Source of the DNA: Pseudomonas kielensis
Lineage (GTDB): Bacteria; Pseudomonadota; Gammaproteobacteria; Pseudomonadales; Pseudomonadaceae
Direction: 5' to 3'
DNA length: 64,000 nucleotides
NCBI RefSeq assembly: GCF_014236655.1
Contig: NZ_JACMYG010000016.1
Span: 1 to 64,000, forward strand
This document shows, piece by piece, positions 51,503-59,912 of the stretch. The notes beneath the pieces were generated by a model. That model did no database searches, was not told the origin of the DNA, and saw nothing but the letters and a program-made list of their open reading frames with translations. Each line of letters opens with the position of its first letter. Position 1 is the stretch's first letter. A program made the position numbers and the translations under genes.

Positions 51503-53969
51503 GGGCAAACCGCCTGAGCAAGTCCGCAGGCTGGCTGCGGTACAGCTTGAACAAGGGCCAGGCCGAGGCCAGCAACGTGGCCACCAGCGCCAGCCCCATC
51601 AGTTGTGCCAACTGCAGGGGAAACACCCGCAACGGCAGGCGCCAGCCGAATGCCTGGACATTGATCACCGTGTCCAGGCACCAGGCCAGCGCGATGCCCA
51701 GGGGCAACGCCAGCACCAGGGTCAACAGCGCCAGCAACCAGGTCTGCCCGAGGTTGAGCAGCATCAACTGGCGGCGGGTCACCCCCAGCGCCCACAGCGG
51801 TGCCAGTTGCCCGAGACGACTGTCGCTTTGGGTCAGCAGGCTGATGAACAAGGCCACGCCGGCCACCCCCAGCGTTAGGCTGTTGAGCGCCGCCGTGGCG
51901 GCAAAGGTGCGCTCGAAGACCTCGCTCGACCAGCCCTTGAGCCGGGCCTGATCGACAATGCGGCTGTCATCCAGGGCAAAGTCCCTGTGCAAGGCGCTGA
52001 GCAGTGCAGGAATCCGTGCCGGCTGCAGCCGCAGGTTGAAACGATTGGGGGCCAGCCCTGGCCAATGTCGCAGCAACTGCTCGGAATTCACTAACAGGTG
52101 CCCCTTGGGGTTGCCGTAGTCAGCGTAGATCCCGATCAATTGCACCGACCACGGCCCCTGGGGCGTGGCAATGCTCAGGTGATCGCCCAGGCGCACCTTG
52201 AGCCGGCGTGCCAGTTGCTCGCTGAGCATCAGCCTGTCCCCCGTCGCCAACTGGTCCCAGGGTTGGTCCCCCAGGGCTTCGAGCAAGGGCCAGTGCGTAC
52301 GGTAGCTAGGGTCGTCGATCACCCCGTACAGGTCCGCCGGCCAGCCTTGCAACGACAGTGCGACCTGCCAACTGGGCAACACCGCGTCGAGGTTTTGCCG
52401 GGCCAGCCAGTGCTGCAAAGCCGTGGCCTGCGCCGGGTTCTGCGGATTGACGTAGAGCTCGGCGCTGAGGCGTTGCTCCAGCCAGTCATTGAAGGTCAGG
52501 CGAAAGCCGGCGGTCATGCTACCCGCCCCGATGTTGGCGGCCAGCGCCAGCAGCAGCGCCATCAGGGCCAGGCTCAGGGCCGGCAATTGCTGGCGGCAAT
52601 CGGCGAGAAACCACTGCCCGAGTACCGAGCTACGGCGCCGCGCCAACAGATTCAGGAGGCCATCGAGCAGCACCGGCAAACCCAGGGCGGCCGCCAGCAG
52701 CAGCGCCGCCATCAACACAAAACCACTGGCCAGGCTGTCGCCCCAGGCCCATGCCAGCAGCCCCATCGCCGCGGCACCCAGGACGACCCAGGCCTGGCGT
52801 CGCAACCAGCGGGCGTGGGCCTGGTGCCAGGCCTGCGGATTGGCCACCGCCAGCAGCGGCATGCGCGCCGCACGCAGCAGGCTATTGCCCCCCGCCAGCA
52901 AGGCACCCAGCAGGCTCAAGCCCAGGCCACTGAACCACCACCAGGGGCTGAGGCTCAACTGCCCCGCCACCTCGGCGCCATACAACCCGCGCAGGCTGGC
53001 GGCGACGTCGGGCAGCAAGGCACTGGCCAGCAAGTAACCGCTGGCCACCCCCAACAGACCACCGAGCAAGGCCAGGCCCGCCAGTTCCAGGCACAGGCAG
53101 CCGATCAGCGACCGCGCACTCACGCCACAGGCGCGCAAGGTCCGGAACAGGCCTCGGCGCTGCTCCAGAGCCAGGCCGATGGCGGCGTGGACGATAAACA
53201 GGCCGACGACAAACGACAGCACGCCCAAGGCATCCAGGTTCAGGTGAAAGCTCTCGGTGAGCCGCGCCAGATTGTTTTCCTCGTCACTGCGCTTGAGCTG
53301 CAAACGCGCGCTCACGGCCTCCGGCAACGGCGGCACGCTGGCGGCAAAGTCCTTGGGCAACAGCAGGCGCGAAAGCTGCTCGGGCAATTGCAGCACCTGC
53401 TGCGCCATGCCGATGTCCACCAACAGCACGCCGGGCGCCATGTCGGCTTGCCCGTGCAGCGCGGGCAAGGTGCGGCCGGTGGTGGTCAACGGTCGGTCGC
53501 CTTCGTGCAGTCCCAGGGTTTGCATCGTTGTCGGGGCAATCCAGGTCCGTCCCGGCGGGCTGACAAAATCGACCCTTTGCTCCAGCGTCAGGGCTTGCCC
53601 GGCCAGCGCCGAGCCCATGGGCAACGACAGGGGCTCGATGCCCAGCAGTAACAAACGTTGGTCGGGCTGGTCCTTGAGTTGCACCCGGGCCTGCAACACC
53701 GGCGACACCGGCCAGCCCGCCTGGCGCAACTCGACGAACAGTTGTTGCCCGAAGGTTGCGCCATCGACAGCCACGAGGCTGGCCTGGGGTTCGCCACCGA
53801 TCAACTGACTGGCCCGGGCGTAGCTGTCGCGCGCCTGGCTGTTCAGCGCCTGGACCCCGGTCAGCAGGCCGCTGGCCAGCCACAAGCCGATAAGCACGCT
53901 GAACAACTGCACCGGATGCCGGCGCCAGTGGCTGAGCAGCGCCCGCAGGGTTTGCCACCAGACGTTCAT
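51492..53969 (-). CDS. FtsX-like ABC transporter permease
   Basis: An 825-residue permease of the large FtsX/LolCE-MacB type. TM1 is at ~20-40, followed by a periplasmic domain of ~200 residues. Three helices lie at ~245-345, several central helices at ~385-490, a second periplasmic domain at ~500-680 and a final set of three helices at ~690-810. This duplicated design lets one chain serve as both halves of the membrane channel. It overlaps the ATPase gene by 4 bp and the lipoprotein gene by 11 bp, so the three are one operon. Confidence 0.88.
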   Translation of the reverse strand: MNVWWQTLRALLSHWRRHPVQLFSVLIGLWLASGLLTGVQALNSQARDSYARASQLIGGEPQASLVAVDGATFGQQLFVELRQAGWPVSPVLQARVQLKDQPDQRLLLLGIEPLSLPMGSALAGQALTLEQRVDFVSPPGRTWIAPTTMQTLGLHEGDRPLTTTGRTLPALHGQADMAPGVLLVDIGMAQQVLQLPEQLSRLLLPKDFAASVPPLPEAVSARLQLKRSDEENNLARLTESFHLNLDALGVLSFVVGLFIVHAAIGLALEQRRGLFRTLRACGVSARSLIGCLCLELAGLALLGGLLGVASGYLLASALLPDVAASLRGLYGAEVAGQLSLSPWWWFSGLGLSLLGALLAGGNSLLRAARMPLLAVANPQAWHQAHARWLRRQAWVVLGAAAMGLLAWAWGDSLASGFVLMAALLLAAALGLPVLLDGLLNLLARRRSSVLGQWFLADCRQQLPALSLALMALLLALAANIGAGSMTAGFRLTFNDWLEQRLSAELYVNPQNPAQATALQHWLARQNLDAVLPSWQVALSLQGWPADLYGVIDDPSYRTHWPLLEALGDQPWDQLATGDRLMLSEQLARRLKVRLGDHLSIATPQGPWSVQLIGIYADYGNPKGHLLVNSEQLLRHWPGLAPNRFNLRLQPARIPALLSALHRDFALDDSRIVDQARLKGWSSEVFERTFAATAALNSLTLGVAGVALFISLLTQSDSRLGQLAPLWALGVTRRQLMLLNLGQTWLLALLTLVLALPLGIALAWCLDTVINVQAFGWRLPLRVFPLQLAQLMGLALVATLLASAWPLFKLYRSQPADLLRRFAHDD

Positions 53970-54688
53970 GACCGCGGGCCAGAGTCGACCAGGCGTCCGC
54001 CGTGCAACACCACCCGCTGCGCCAACCGCGCCGCGATCCGCGGACTGTGGGTGACCATCAGCAAACTGCTGGGGCTGTCGGCGAGCAGTTCGAGCATCAA
54101 GTCGAGCACCTCGTCGCTGCTGCTTTCATCGAGGCTGCCGGTGGGCTCATCCGCCAGTAACAAGGGCGGTCGCGAGGCCAGCGCCCGCCCCAGCGCCACA
54201 CGCTGCTGCTGGCCACCGGACAGTTGCTCCGGGTAGCGCCTGAGCAGATCCCCCAGGCCCAGGCGCTCCACCAGCTGCGCCTGCCAGGCCGGATCCAGGC
54301 GCCCGGCCAGACGCGCCTGGAAGGCCAGGTTGTCTTCCACGCGCAAGCTGCCGATCAGGTTGAACTGCTGGAACACCAGGCCGATTTCAGTGCGCCGCCA
54401 ATGAGCGCGCTGGCGTTCATTCATCCCCTCCAATGGCTGCTGGTTGATCCGGATGTGGCCGCGATCGACCTGATCCAGCCCGGCCACCAGGTGCAGCAGC
54501 GTGCTTTTGCCACTGCCCGACTCGCCCATCAGCGCCAGGCTGCTGCCCTGCTCCAGGCGCAGGTCGACCCCCAACAACACCGGCAAGGGCCCTTGGGCGG
54601 TGGCGTAGTTCTTGAACACCCCTTGAACCTCCAGCATGGGCAACGCTCGCTCGGTGACGGAGAGCTCAAGGATAGCGGACGGGGTCAT
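53966..54688 (-). CDS. ABC transporter ATP-binding protein (LolD/MacB type)
   Basis: A 240-residue ATPase. Walker A is GESGSGKST, signature LSGGQQQRV, Walker B LLLADEPTG and H-loop VTHS. It carries the features of the LolD/MacB/AttE group that works with FtsX-like permeases, which use ATP for mechanical work at the periplasmic face rather than classical import. The start is uncertain: ATG at 54688 or ATG at 54637 (MLEVQG..). It is the first gene of the three-gene operon. Confidence 0.9.
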   Translation of the reverse strand: MTPSAILELSVTERALPMLEVQGVFKNYATAQGPLPVLLGVDLRLEQGSSLALMGESGSGKSTLLHLVAGLDQVDRGHIRINQQPLEGMNERQRAHWRRTEIGLVFQQFNLIGSLRVEDNLAFQARLAGRLDPAWQAQLVERLGLGDLLRRYPEQLSGGQQQRVALGRALASRPPLLLADEPTGSLDESSSDEVLDLMLELLADSPSSLLMVTHSPRIAARLAQRVVLHGGRLVDSGPRS

Positions 54689-54858
54689 CGGCCCTGCATG
54701 GATTTTGTCGTTTGACGATTGTCGGGGGAGACGGCGATCCAGACAGGCCTGGTCAAGGTTCAGGAGTGAAGGGCGGCGAGGACTGCGTCCTCGAACGCAG
54801 GCTCGGCAGCTGTTACGGGGAATTGGGGGGCATGTCGAAATCTACGGTGTGGCGCAGA

Positions 54859-54892
54859 TCGCCATCGCGGGCAAGCCCGCTCCCACAGGGGG
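54859..54892 (-). repeat. REP element
   Basis: On the minus strand CCCTGTGGGAGCGGGCTTGCCCGCGATGGC is a typical Pseudomonas REP with the inner GCGGGCTTGCCCGC hairpin. It lies in the 401-bp gap between the ATPase gene and bfiR, whose remainder is the dispersed repeat at 54948 plus sequence without recognised features. Confidence 0.85.
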
Positions 54893-54947
54893 AGATTGGT
54901 ACACCAGGAAAAGCAGGCCGGAGGCGATGCCCCCCGAATGGATACCG

Positions 54948-55076
54948 TAGCGAGGGGCCGTACGTCAGAGGTAAGAGCCCTTGGTTACTTGGGGTCGGAC
55001 GGCGTTCCGTTTTTCCAAGTGACCCGCCGTAAGGGCGGAGCCATCAGCCGCCGTTACCGCAGCAGTGGCTATGTAC
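54948..55076 (+). repeat. dispersed Pseudomonas intergenic repeat, copy C
   Basis: This copy has the same block order as 28701-28839: TAGCGAGGGGCCG, GGTTACTT, CGGCGTTCCG, AAGTGACCCGCCGTAAGGG, GCCGTTACCGCAGCAGTGG and CTATGTAC. Its right end lies 13 nt after the stop codon of the minus-strand bfiR gene, almost the same distance and orientation as copy A has to the LuxR gene. Confidence 0.75.
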
Positions 55077-55089
55077 ACAAACCCCAAAA

Positions 55090-55725
55090 TCACCGCAGTT
55101 GCAGCGGATCCACCAACCCCGCCGCAATAGCCATCCCCACCAGATCCGGCAACGTCTGAGCCAGCATCCGCTTCATCACCCGCGAACGATACAGGTCGAC
55201 CGTCTTGGCACTGACACCCAGTTGCTCAGCGATTTCCCGAGTGGTGTAACCCTGTACCAGCGGCAGCAACACATCGCGCTCTCGTGGCGTCAACGTCTGC
55301 AGGCGCGCCTGCAAGGCCTGGTGCCCCTGATTGCCGGAGCGCCCGGCGGCGCCATTGCTCAGCGCCTGTTGCACACTGTCCAGCAGCAACTGCTCGTTGT
55401 AGGGTTTCTCGATGAAGTCATGGGCACCGGCCTTGAAGGCGCGCACCACAATCGGCACATCGGCGTGACCGCTGACAAAAATAATCGGCAGGTTCAGTTC
55501 GCGCTGGCGCATTTCCTCCTGCACGTTCAAGCCGCCCATGCCGGGCATGCGCACGTCGAGCAAGACGCAGGCGTCGAGGCTGGCATCGCAGGCATTGAGA
55601 AACTCGACGCCACTGGTAAACGGCAAGGCCTTGAGCCCCACCGACTCCAGCAGCCAGACCGTTGAGTCGAGCATGCCCTGATCATCGTCGACCACATACA
55701 CCACGTGTTCTGTCGCACCCGCCAT
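55090..55725 (-). CDS. bfiR: FixJ/NarL-type response regulator (BfiR-like)
   Basis: A 211-residue response regulator. The receiver (residues ~8-120) has VVDDDQ, the phospho-acceptor Asp in CVLLDVRMPG and Lys in FIEKPYN. The C-terminal LuxR helix-turn-helix (~145-205) reads LTPRERDVLLPLVQGYTTREIAEQLGVSAKTVDLYRSRV. It starts 4 bp after the sensor kinase gene. The gene order, regulator, kinase, then divergent AMP-binding enzyme and acyl-CoA dehydrogenase, matches P. aeruginosa PA4196-PA4199, where the pair is BfiR/BfiS, a biofilm regulator (from memory). Confidence 0.82.
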   Translation of the reverse strand: MAGATEHVVYVVDDDQGMLDSTVWLLESVGLKALPFTSGVEFLNACDASLDACVLLDVRMPGMGGLNVQEEMRQRELNLPIIFVSGHADVPIVVRAFKAGAHDFIEKPYNEQLLLDSVQQALSNGAAGRSGNQGHQALQARLQTLTPRERDVLLPLVQGYTTREIAEQLGVSAKTVDLYRSRVMKRMLAQTLPDLVGMAIAAGLVDPLQLR

Positions 55726-55729
55726 TACA

Positions 55730-58006
55730 TTATTCCTGAGGTTGTCTGGTTGGGCCGGCCAGCGGCAGGCGGCAGCTCATCAGCAAGCCGACGGCCTGGC
55801 GCCGGGCCTCAAGCTCGCCACCAAAACCTTCGATGATGCTGCGGCTCATGGACAGGCCGAGGCCCAGCCCGTCGGGCTTGCTGGTGTAGAACGGGGTGAA
55901 CAGCTGCGCCAGTTGCGACTCGCTGACACCCGGCCCCTGGTCATGCACCGTGATCTCGACGTTACCCGCGCTGCCTTGCTGCGCCGCCATCAGGATCAGC
56001 GAAGGCTGGCCGGGATGGCGCTCGCGGTTGGCATCGATGGCATTGCGCAACAGATTGAGCAACACCTGTTCCAGCAACACCCGGTCGGCATACACGGGCG
56101 GCAGATTATCCGGCAGGCGATCCTCGATTGTCACTTGCCAATTGCTCGCCTCCCAGGCGCACAAACGTACGGCACCGCGCGCCACCTCGGCAAAGTCCAG
56201 GGCCTGCATGCGCCGTTGACCCTTGCGCAGAAACGCCCGTAGCCGACTGATCACTTGCGAGGCGTGGGTGGCGTGATGGGTGATGCGTTGCAGGCCTTGG
56301 GCAACTTTTTCCGCGGCCTGCGGATTGCTCTCCAGGCTTTGCAAATAACGCTGGCTGGCATTGGCATAGTTGACCACGGCCGCCAGCGGTTGATTGATTT
56401 CGTGGGCAATGCCCGAGGCCAGTTCGCCCAGGGTCACCACTCGCGCGGTGTGGGCTAGTTCGTCCTGATGCCGGCGCTGCTGGGCTTCGCGCAATTCCCG
56501 TTCGGTCATGTCCCGCGCCACCAGCGAGTAGTAGCGCTCGCCACCGGCGGAACGGTGGGCCAGCAACACCAGCGAGACCGGCACCGAGCTGGCGCCTGCC
56601 AAGGGTTGCAGGCGTGCGTCGCCGCTCCACACGCCATCGCGCTCGGCACTGCTCCAGCCGTCACGCTGCAGCCGCGCCAGGTCGTCACCGGCAAACAACG
56701 CGGCCAGCTCCGGCAGCGGTTGTGCGTCGGCGATCCCGAGCAGGCGGCGGGCCGCCGGATTGAGGTAAGTCACCTGCCCCTGCGGGTCGATGAACAGCAC
56801 CGGATCGGTATTGACCTCGACCACCTCGGCCAGGCGCCGCTTGTTCTCCTCGGCCTGCACCCGGGCGGTGATGTCCCGCGACACGCTGACCACTTCGACC
56901 ACCGCCCCGGTGTAGGTTTCGCGGATCGCCCGGCTCGCGGTTTCGAACCACAGGTAATGGCCGTCACAGTGGCGGATGCGGTAAGTCATGGTGTGATAAC
57001 CGTCCTGCTCCAGCGCATCCCGCGCCCGCTGCACCAGGCTGTGCAGGTCATGCTCATGGAACAGGCTGCGGGCCAGGCGCCCGCGCAATTGCTCCGGCCA
57101 GTAGCCCAGCAGGGTCCAGGACGCCGGCGAGGCGTCGAGAAAGCGCCCGTCGGGGGTGTGCCGGGAAATCAGGTCGGTGGTGTTCTCGATGATCAAGCGA
57201 TACAGCCGACGGGCCGTGGCCGCTTCGCGCGCGGCCAGCACCTGGGTGGTCGCGTCGCGGCAGCGGGCGAGCACACGCTGGTCCTGTGGGTCGGGGATAA
57301 AGGTCCAGATCAGGATCTGTGCCTGGCACTGGGCCTCGACCCCGTCGATGGCGCGCTGCTGTTCCAGGCAGGCGCGCACCAGCTCCCGGTGGTTGACCGG
57401 CAACAAACCCGGCACCTCGGCCAACGACTTATCGCCGAGCAAGGCCAACAGTGCGGCGTTGCATTCCAGCGTCCGGCCCTGGGCATCGAGCAGCAGGCTC
57501 GGCTGCGGATCGTGGCCCAACAGCGGTGACGCGCGCAGCGTGCCATTGGCGCTGTGCAGCAAGGTCGTCAACAGGTCATGGACCCAGCCCAGCCAGTCGA
57601 GGCTGACGCCCTCGCACACTTCAATCAGCAACAGCCCCGGCTGCCCCGCGTGCAACGCCAGCTCGAATACCTGGCCATGGCGAATGGCGGCCCGGCGCAG
57701 GCGCCCGGCCAGCCAGCAATCGAGGTGCCGCACCTGGGCCAGGTCCAGGCGCCCCACTTGCTGCAGGTGTTCGAACAAGCGCTGATCGCTGGCCAACGCC
57801 GGATCGCCCTGGCCCGGCGGAAAATGCCGGGCAGCGCCGGCGTGGCTGTAGAGCCGTGCCTCGGGTTGCCAGCTCAGGTAGAACGCCCGGCGCACTTCGG
57901 GGCAATCCTGCAACGCACGGCACAAGGCATCGGCCCGCGCCGCCAGGGGCACACCCTCGCGCTGCAGGCGCAACCAACTGTGCAATCGAACGGGAACGTG
58001 GGTCAT
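55730..58006 (-). CDS. bfiS: multi-PAS sensor histidine kinase (BfiS-like)
   Basis: A 758-residue soluble sensor kinase. The first ~165 residues are unassigned. Two or three PAS domains follow (starting near residues 165, 270 and 400; the YRLIIENTTDLISRHTPDG and HYLWFETASRAIRETYTGAV stretches are typical PAS/PAC). The H-box GELASGIAHEINQPLAAVVNYA lies near residue 530 and the ATPase domain at ~620-750 (NLLRNAIDANRERHPG, then DQGPGVSE, then GLGLGLSMSR). No transmembrane helices were seen, so the signal is internal. Fatty-acyl metabolism is a candidate because of the divergent genes. Confidence 0.85.
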   Translation of the reverse strand: MTHVPVRLHSWLRLQREGVPLAARADALCRALQDCPEVRRAFYLSWQPEARLYSHAGAARHFPPGQGDPALASDQRLFEHLQQVGRLDLAQVRHLDCWLAGRLRRAAIRHGQVFELALHAGQPGLLLIEVCEGVSLDWLGWVHDLLTTLLHSANGTLRASPLLGHDPQPSLLLDAQGRTLECNAALLALLGDKSLAEVPGLLPVNHRELVRACLEQQRAIDGVEAQCQAQILIWTFIPDPQDQRVLARCRDATTQVLAAREAATARRLYRLIIENTTDLISRHTPDGRFLDASPASWTLLGYWPEQLRGRLARSLFHEHDLHSLVQRARDALEQDGYHTMTYRIRHCDGHYLWFETASRAIRETYTGAVVEVVSVSRDITARVQAEENKRRLAEVVEVNTDPVLFIDPQGQVTYLNPAARRLLGIADAQPLPELAALFAGDDLARLQRDGWSSAERDGVWSGDARLQPLAGASSVPVSLVLLAHRSAGGERYYSLVARDMTERELREAQQRRHQDELAHTARVVTLGELASGIAHEINQPLAAVVNYANASQRYLQSLESNPQAAEKVAQGLQRITHHATHASQVISRLRAFLRKGQRRMQALDFAEVARGAVRLCAWEASNWQVTIEDRLPDNLPPVYADRVLLEQVLLNLLRNAIDANRERHPGQPSLILMAAQQGSAGNVEITVHDQGPGVSESQLAQLFTPFYTSKPDGLGLGLSMSRSIIEGFGGELEARRQAVGLLMSCRLPLAGPTRQPQE

Positions 58007-58067
58007 TGCAGGTCTACTTCATTCGGGGCGGCCAGCATATACCGGTCATGGCTTTGGAAGAAGCCAA

Positions 58068-58085
58068 TATAGTACATATACTATA
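58068..58085. promoter_or_regulatory. palindrome in the bfiS/acyl-CoA synthetase divergent promoter
   Basis: TATAGTA-CATA-TACTATA is a perfect inverted repeat with 7-bp arms, 62 bp from the bfiS start and 128 bp from the synthetase start. It is suitably placed to act as an operator for BfiR or another regulator of both genes. Confidence 0.55.
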
Positions 58086-58213
58086 GTGCTTAGGTTTAAC
58101 TTCCATATACATCGGCGAATGTTATATAAAGTCTACCGGACCCAAGAGATGACCCAGGCCGCCGCGCCCCAGGGACATCCGTAGAGCTAACAATCAGCCA
58201 TCGAGAATCCGTC

Positions 58214-59836
58214 ATGTCGATTTATGAACAAGGGCTCAGCCCTGCCCCGGTCAATCACATCGCCTTGTCGCCCCTGAGCTTCATCGAGCGTACTGCCAGC
58301 ATCTACCCCCACTACCCCGCCGTGATCCACGGCTCGATCCGCCGTACCTGGGCGCAGACTTACGACCGTTGCCGCCGCCTGGCTTCGGCCCTGGCCGGAC
58401 GCGGGATCGGCCAGGGCGATACCGTGGCGGTGATGCTGCCGAACATTCCCGAGATGCTCGAAGTGCATTTCGGCATACCGATGATCGGCGCCGTACTCAA
58501 CCCACTCAACGTGCGCCTGGATGCCGAAGCCATCGCCTTCATGCTCCAGCATGGCGAAGCCCGTGTACTGATCACCGACCGTGAATTCCACGGGGTGATC
58601 CACGCGGCACTGGGCATGCTCGATCACCCGCCACTGGTGATCGATGTCAACGATCCGGAGTACGGCGAAGGCGAGGCAGTCAGCGAGCTGGACTATGAAG
58701 CGCTGCTGGCCGAAGGCGACCCTGACTTTGCCTGGCAGTGGCCGGCGGACGAGTGGCAGGCCATTTCGCTGAACTACACCTCCGGCACCACGGGCAATCC
58801 CAAGGGCGTGGTGTACCACCATCGCGGGGCCTACCTGAACTCCCTGGGCAACCAGATGACCTGGTCCATCGGCAACCACCCGGTGTACCTCTGGACCCTG
58901 CCGATGTTCCATTGCAACGGTTGGTGCTACCCCTGGACCATCACCGCGCTGGCCGGCGTGCACGTATTCCTGCGCCGGGTCGATCCGCAGCGCATCCTCA
59001 ACCTGATCCGCGAGCACCAGGTCACGCACCTGTGCGGCGCGCCCATCGTGCTCAATGCGCTGGTCAACATGCCCGAGTCGGCGAAGGCGGCCATCGATCA
59101 CCCGGTCAACGCCATGGTCGCCGGTGCCGCACCGCCGGCCAAGGTGATTGGCGCTGTGGAGGAAATGGGCATCAAGGTCACTCACGTCTATGGCCTGACC
59201 GAAACCTATGGCCCGGTGACGCTGTGTGCCTGGCACGCCGAGTGGGACGAACTGCCCCTGGATGAACGGGCGCAGATCAAATCCCGCCAGGGGGTGCGTT
59301 ACCCGACGCTGGAAGGGGTGATGGTCGGCGACTCGCGCACCCTGGCGCCCACCCCGCGCGACGGCCAGACCATCGGTGAGGTCTTCATGCGTGGCAACAC
59401 CGTGATGAAGGGCTACCTGAAAAACCCAACCGCCACCGCCGAGGCGTTTGCCGGCGGCTGGTTCCACACCGGCGACCTGGCGGTGTGTCATGCCGACGGC
59501 TACATCGAGATCAAGGACCGGCTCAAGGACATCATCATTTCCGGCGGCGAGAACATTTCCACCATCGAACTGGAAGGCGTGCTGTATCGCCACCCCGGTG
59601 TGCTGGAAGCGGCCGTGGTGGCCCGCCCCGATGAGAAGTGGGGAGAAACCCCCTGTGCCTTCATCACCCTGAAGGCCGATCACCAGGACGTCAGCGAGGC
59701 CGACATCATTGGCTTCTGCCGCGACCATCTGGCCGGTTTCAAGGTGCCGCGTACCGTGGTCTTCACCCTGCTGCCGAAGACCTCCACCGGCAAGATCCAG
59801 AAGTACCTCCTGCGCGAGCGGGCCCAGGCCCTGTAA
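58214..59836 (+). CDS. acyl-CoA synthetase (AMP-binding)
   Basis: A 540-residue adenylate-forming enzyme that activates a carboxylic acid with ATP and CoA. The P-loop is YTSGTTGNPKGVVYHH (near residue 193), the A5 motif VYGLTETYGP, and the GWFHTGD and DRLKDIIISGGENIS motifs mark the hinge and C-terminal domain. The catalytic Lys is in TSTGKIQKYLLR near the C-terminus. Medium-chain acids, or 3-methylthiopropionate in view of the DmdC-type neighbour, are possible substrates. The next gene follows after 76 bp in the same direction. Confidence 0.9.
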   Translation: MSIYEQGLSPAPVNHIALSPLSFIERTASIYPHYPAVIHGSIRRTWAQTYDRCRRLASALAGRGIGQGDTVAVMLPNIPEMLEVHFGIPMIGAVLNPLNVRLDAEAIAFMLQHGEARVLITDREFHGVIHAALGMLDHPPLVIDVNDPEYGEGEAVSELDYEALLAEGDPDFAWQWPADEWQAISLNYTSGTTGNPKGVVYHHRGAYLNSLGNQMTWSIGNHPVYLWTLPMFHCNGWCYPWTITALAGVHVFLRRVDPQRILNLIREHQVTHLCGAPIVLNALVNMPESAKAAIDHPVNAMVAGAAPPAKVIGAVEEMGIKVTHVYGLTETYGPVTLCAWHAEWDELPLDERAQIKSRQGVRYPTLEGVMVGDSRTLAPTPRDGQTIGEVFMRGNTVMKGYLKNPTATAEAFAGGWFHTGDLAVCHADGYIEIKDRLKDIIISGGENISTIELEGVLYRHPGVLEAAVVARPDEKWGETPCAFITLKADHQDVSEADIIGFCRDHLAGFKVPRTVVFTLLPKTSTGKIQKYLLRERAQAL

Positions 59837-59912
59837 ACCAGGCGTTTGGTCCAGCCGTCCGGCGGCGGGGTGTAGACCCCGCCGTGTCCACAGTCCCATT
59901 GAGGTTCACGAA

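Noticed and set aside
55021..55076. Small open frames in the dispersed repeats that look like a conserved peptide (SGGTIGGRYRRNGYV type)
   Set aside because: The similarity comes from the DNA repeat; the frames are interrupted between copies and lack ribosome-binding sites.
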